Of a stretch of 6,180 bases of DNA, positions 4,927 through 6,180 are shown piece by piece. The stretch comes from Methanomassiliicoccales archaeon (GTDB lineage Archaea; Thermoplasmatota; Thermoplasmata; Methanomassiliicoccales; JACIVX01). A program made the translations under genes and the position numbers. The notes below the pieces were generated by a model. The model was not told the DNA's origin, ran no database searches, and saw nothing but the letters and a program-made list of their open reading frames with translations. The stretch lies in the NCBI GenBank assembly GCA_024464195.1, contig JANHAK010000082.1, forward strand, positions 1-6,180. The letters are read 5' to 3'. The first letter of the stretch is position 1, and the number at the start of each line of letters is the position of its first letter.

Positions 4927-6180
4927 TTATTCTGAACTCTTCGTATCAACTTTTCGCATCTTCGTCTTTTCACTTGAGACCTTTCGCTCCTTCTCTCTTT
5001 CCTCAAAGAAACGAAGCACATCGCCGAGGGCATCTTGTGTCAGCTCAAGTTCTATGCGATCGGAGAACTGCTTTGCTCTTCGATCGAGAATAATGGCAAC
5101 GCCAATATCCGTGTCCGTTCTGATTAATCTCCCGATGGCCTGAAGCATCCGGCGGTATGCAGGCGCCCTTACCGTGTATTCCCACCCCCGACCAAATTTC
5201 ATTTCATAATAATGGAGAAGGGCCCTTTGTTTAGCTGTTGGCTTAGGATAAGGAATGCCGACGATAAACGCGAGTTCAAGTTCCCGATCCGGAAAATCGA
5301 GACCTTCGCTCACCCTTCCGCCTACGACCGCGAAGAGTACGGCTCCTTGCTCTGCGCCTTCCTTGAACCGCGTTACTGTTTCCATTAAGTCGTTTTGACT
5401 CATACCACGATCCTCGATGTGAACCTTCCGTTTGATTCGATAGAGAATTCCGTCTGAGAGAAACCGCTGCAAAAGATTGAAAGAGGGGAAGAAGACAACG
5501 GTATTTCGTTTTACCCCGTTGCAAATGTTGACGATGTAATCCTCAATCTTCTCCACGATCTCCTCGTCCTGCGCCAAATCCTCGTATTTTGTTGTCACAT
5601 CATCAACAAAAAAGATCCTACGGTTTCTTCTGGGAAATGGTGATGGAAATGACTTCATAGGTGAGCTCGAGGGGAGACCAAGTGAATCCCTGTATTCAAC
5701 CAGAGGAGAGAGCGTGCCAGACATGTGTATAGAAGCGGCGCATTCGAGAAGGGGGGCAGCCGCGATCGATGGGTCGAGACAATAGCTCTCGAATGATGGG
5801 TTGTCGCCACCGAGGATGAGCTTCACATAGTAACGCTCCTCAATGTTCATCCAGAAATTGAGAAAAGCACCGAGCGAAAATATATAGGATCTTGGTAATC
5901 TTCCCGCCTCTTTCTTTCTTTCCCTGATGATCTCCCCTTGTACCATCAACTCTCTTGTTGCCAATTCTAGCATTCTCGATGTAAGAGTGAAGGCGTGCAT
6001 CAGACGCTCCTCAAGGAAATTCATCGGCACCAATCCATCCTCATCGAGAAGATATTCTTCGACCGCTGAATCGAGGGCTTCGTCCATCGCTGATACAATG
6101 TCAAGGATGCTGACTCCGTCGAGAACCTCGAGGTCTCCAAACTCATTTACCTCCTTTTCCACATGACGTAACGCCTTCCT
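4927..6180 (-). CDS. XPD/Rad3-family (superfamily 2) DNA repair helicase, C-terminal part; 5' end beyond the window
   Basis: The frame is open from the right edge to a TAA at 4927, giving 417 visible residues. A GTG at 6162 is internal, since coding sequence continues upstream of it to base 6180. The motifs of helicase domain 2 appear in XPD order: MSGTLSP (153-159; motif III, usually TSGTLSP); VVFFPSFNLL (228-237; motif IV); GGRVSEGLDF (287-296) followed by VGIPYPKP (307-314; motif V region); and AYRRMLQAIGRLIRTDTDIG (341-360; motif VI, with the arginine-finger pair). The residues before 150 are mostly helical and should be the Arch domain. The Walker boxes and the iron-sulfur domain would lie outside the window; archaeal XPD proteins run to roughly 600 residues or more. 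Family members unwind DNA 5' to 3' in repair. The last 30 residues are dense in Lys, Arg and Glu. DinG is the main alternative, but the motif wording fits XPD better. It is probably the first or an early gene of the run leading into carS. Confidence 0.92.
   Translation of the reverse strand, partial: RKALRHVEKEVNEFGDLEVLDGVSILDIVSAMDEALDSAVEEYLLDEDGLVPMNFLEERLMHAFTLTSRMLELATRELMVQGEIIRERKKEAGRLPRSYIFSLGAFLNFWMNIEERYYVKLILGGDNPSFESYCLDPSIAAAPLLECAASIHMSGTLSPLVEYRDSLGLPSSSPMKSFPSPFPRRNRRIFFVDDVTTKYEDLAQDEEIVEKIEDYIVNICNGVKRNTVVFFPSFNLLQRFLSDGILYRIKRKVHIEDRGMSQNDLMETVTRFKEGAEQGAVLFAVVGGRVSEGLDFPDRELELAFIVGIPYPKPTAKQRALLHYYEMKFGRGWEYTVRAPAYRRMLQAIGRLIRTDTDIGVAIILDRRAKQFSDRIELELTQDALGDVLRFFEEREKERKVSSEKTKMRKVDTKSSE

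Noticed and set aside
4572..5093. Plus-strand open frame of 173 codons spanning the carS/helicase junction
   Set aside because: It is antisense to two confidently assigned genes, and its translation is Pro- and Ser-rich without recognisable motifs.
6160..6162. GTG as the start of the helicase gene
   Set aside because: The frame continues in coding style to the right edge, and the visible part lacks helicase domain 1, so this GTG is an internal codon.
1..6180. CRISPR array, insertion sequence or attachment-site repeats
   Set aside because: No direct repeats with regular spacing, transposase motifs or terminal inverted repeats were visible by eye on either strand.

Overview
This window is archaeal. 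The decisive marker is a CDP-archaeol synthase gene (carS), an enzyme of ether-lipid membrane synthesis. An XPD/Rad3-type DNA repair helicase and a family 4 (iron-sulfur) uracil-DNA glycosylase fit with this. The compact gene packing, with GTG starts, short overlaps and purine-rich Shine-Dalgarno (SD) sites inside upstream genes, is typical of a euryarchaeon-like genome. A relative of Thermoplasmatota is possible, but the sequence alone does not settle it.

Region 1 (1-1582, minus strand) holds a two-gene unit: a left-handed beta-helix acyltransferase followed by an overlapping DegT/DnrJ/EryC1-type PLP aminotransferase that runs off the left edge. Together they look like the amination and N-acylation steps of nucleotide-sugar biosynthesis. 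Region 2 (1583-1719) is an AT-rich divergent intergenic spacer that probably carries promoters for both directions. Region 3 (1720-3270, plus strand) holds two family 2 glycosyltransferases, the second resembling dolichol/polyprenyl-phosphate sugar transferases. Regions 1 and 3 together look like part of a surface-glycan or protein-glycosylation locus.

Region 4 (3267-6180, minus strand) is a tight four-gene run. In transcription order it is an XPD-like helicase (its N-terminal part lies beyond the right edge), carS, pyrE and a family 4 uracil-DNA glycosylase, with junctions of +8, +4 and -11 bases. It combines DNA repair, membrane lipid synthesis and pyrimidine synthesis. PyrE feeds the UMP/CTP pool, and CTP is a substrate of CarS. 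Regions 3 and 4 meet tail to tail with overlapping stop codons.

I saw no tRNA, rRNA, CRISPR array, insertion sequence or attachment site. No gap between genes exceeds about 140 bases. I did not find a clearly new biological system. The points most worth a second look are the mixed-function core operon, the aminosugar/glycosyltransferase set, an unusual PRPP-loop sequence in PyrE, and a doubtful start codon in the second glycosyltransferase.
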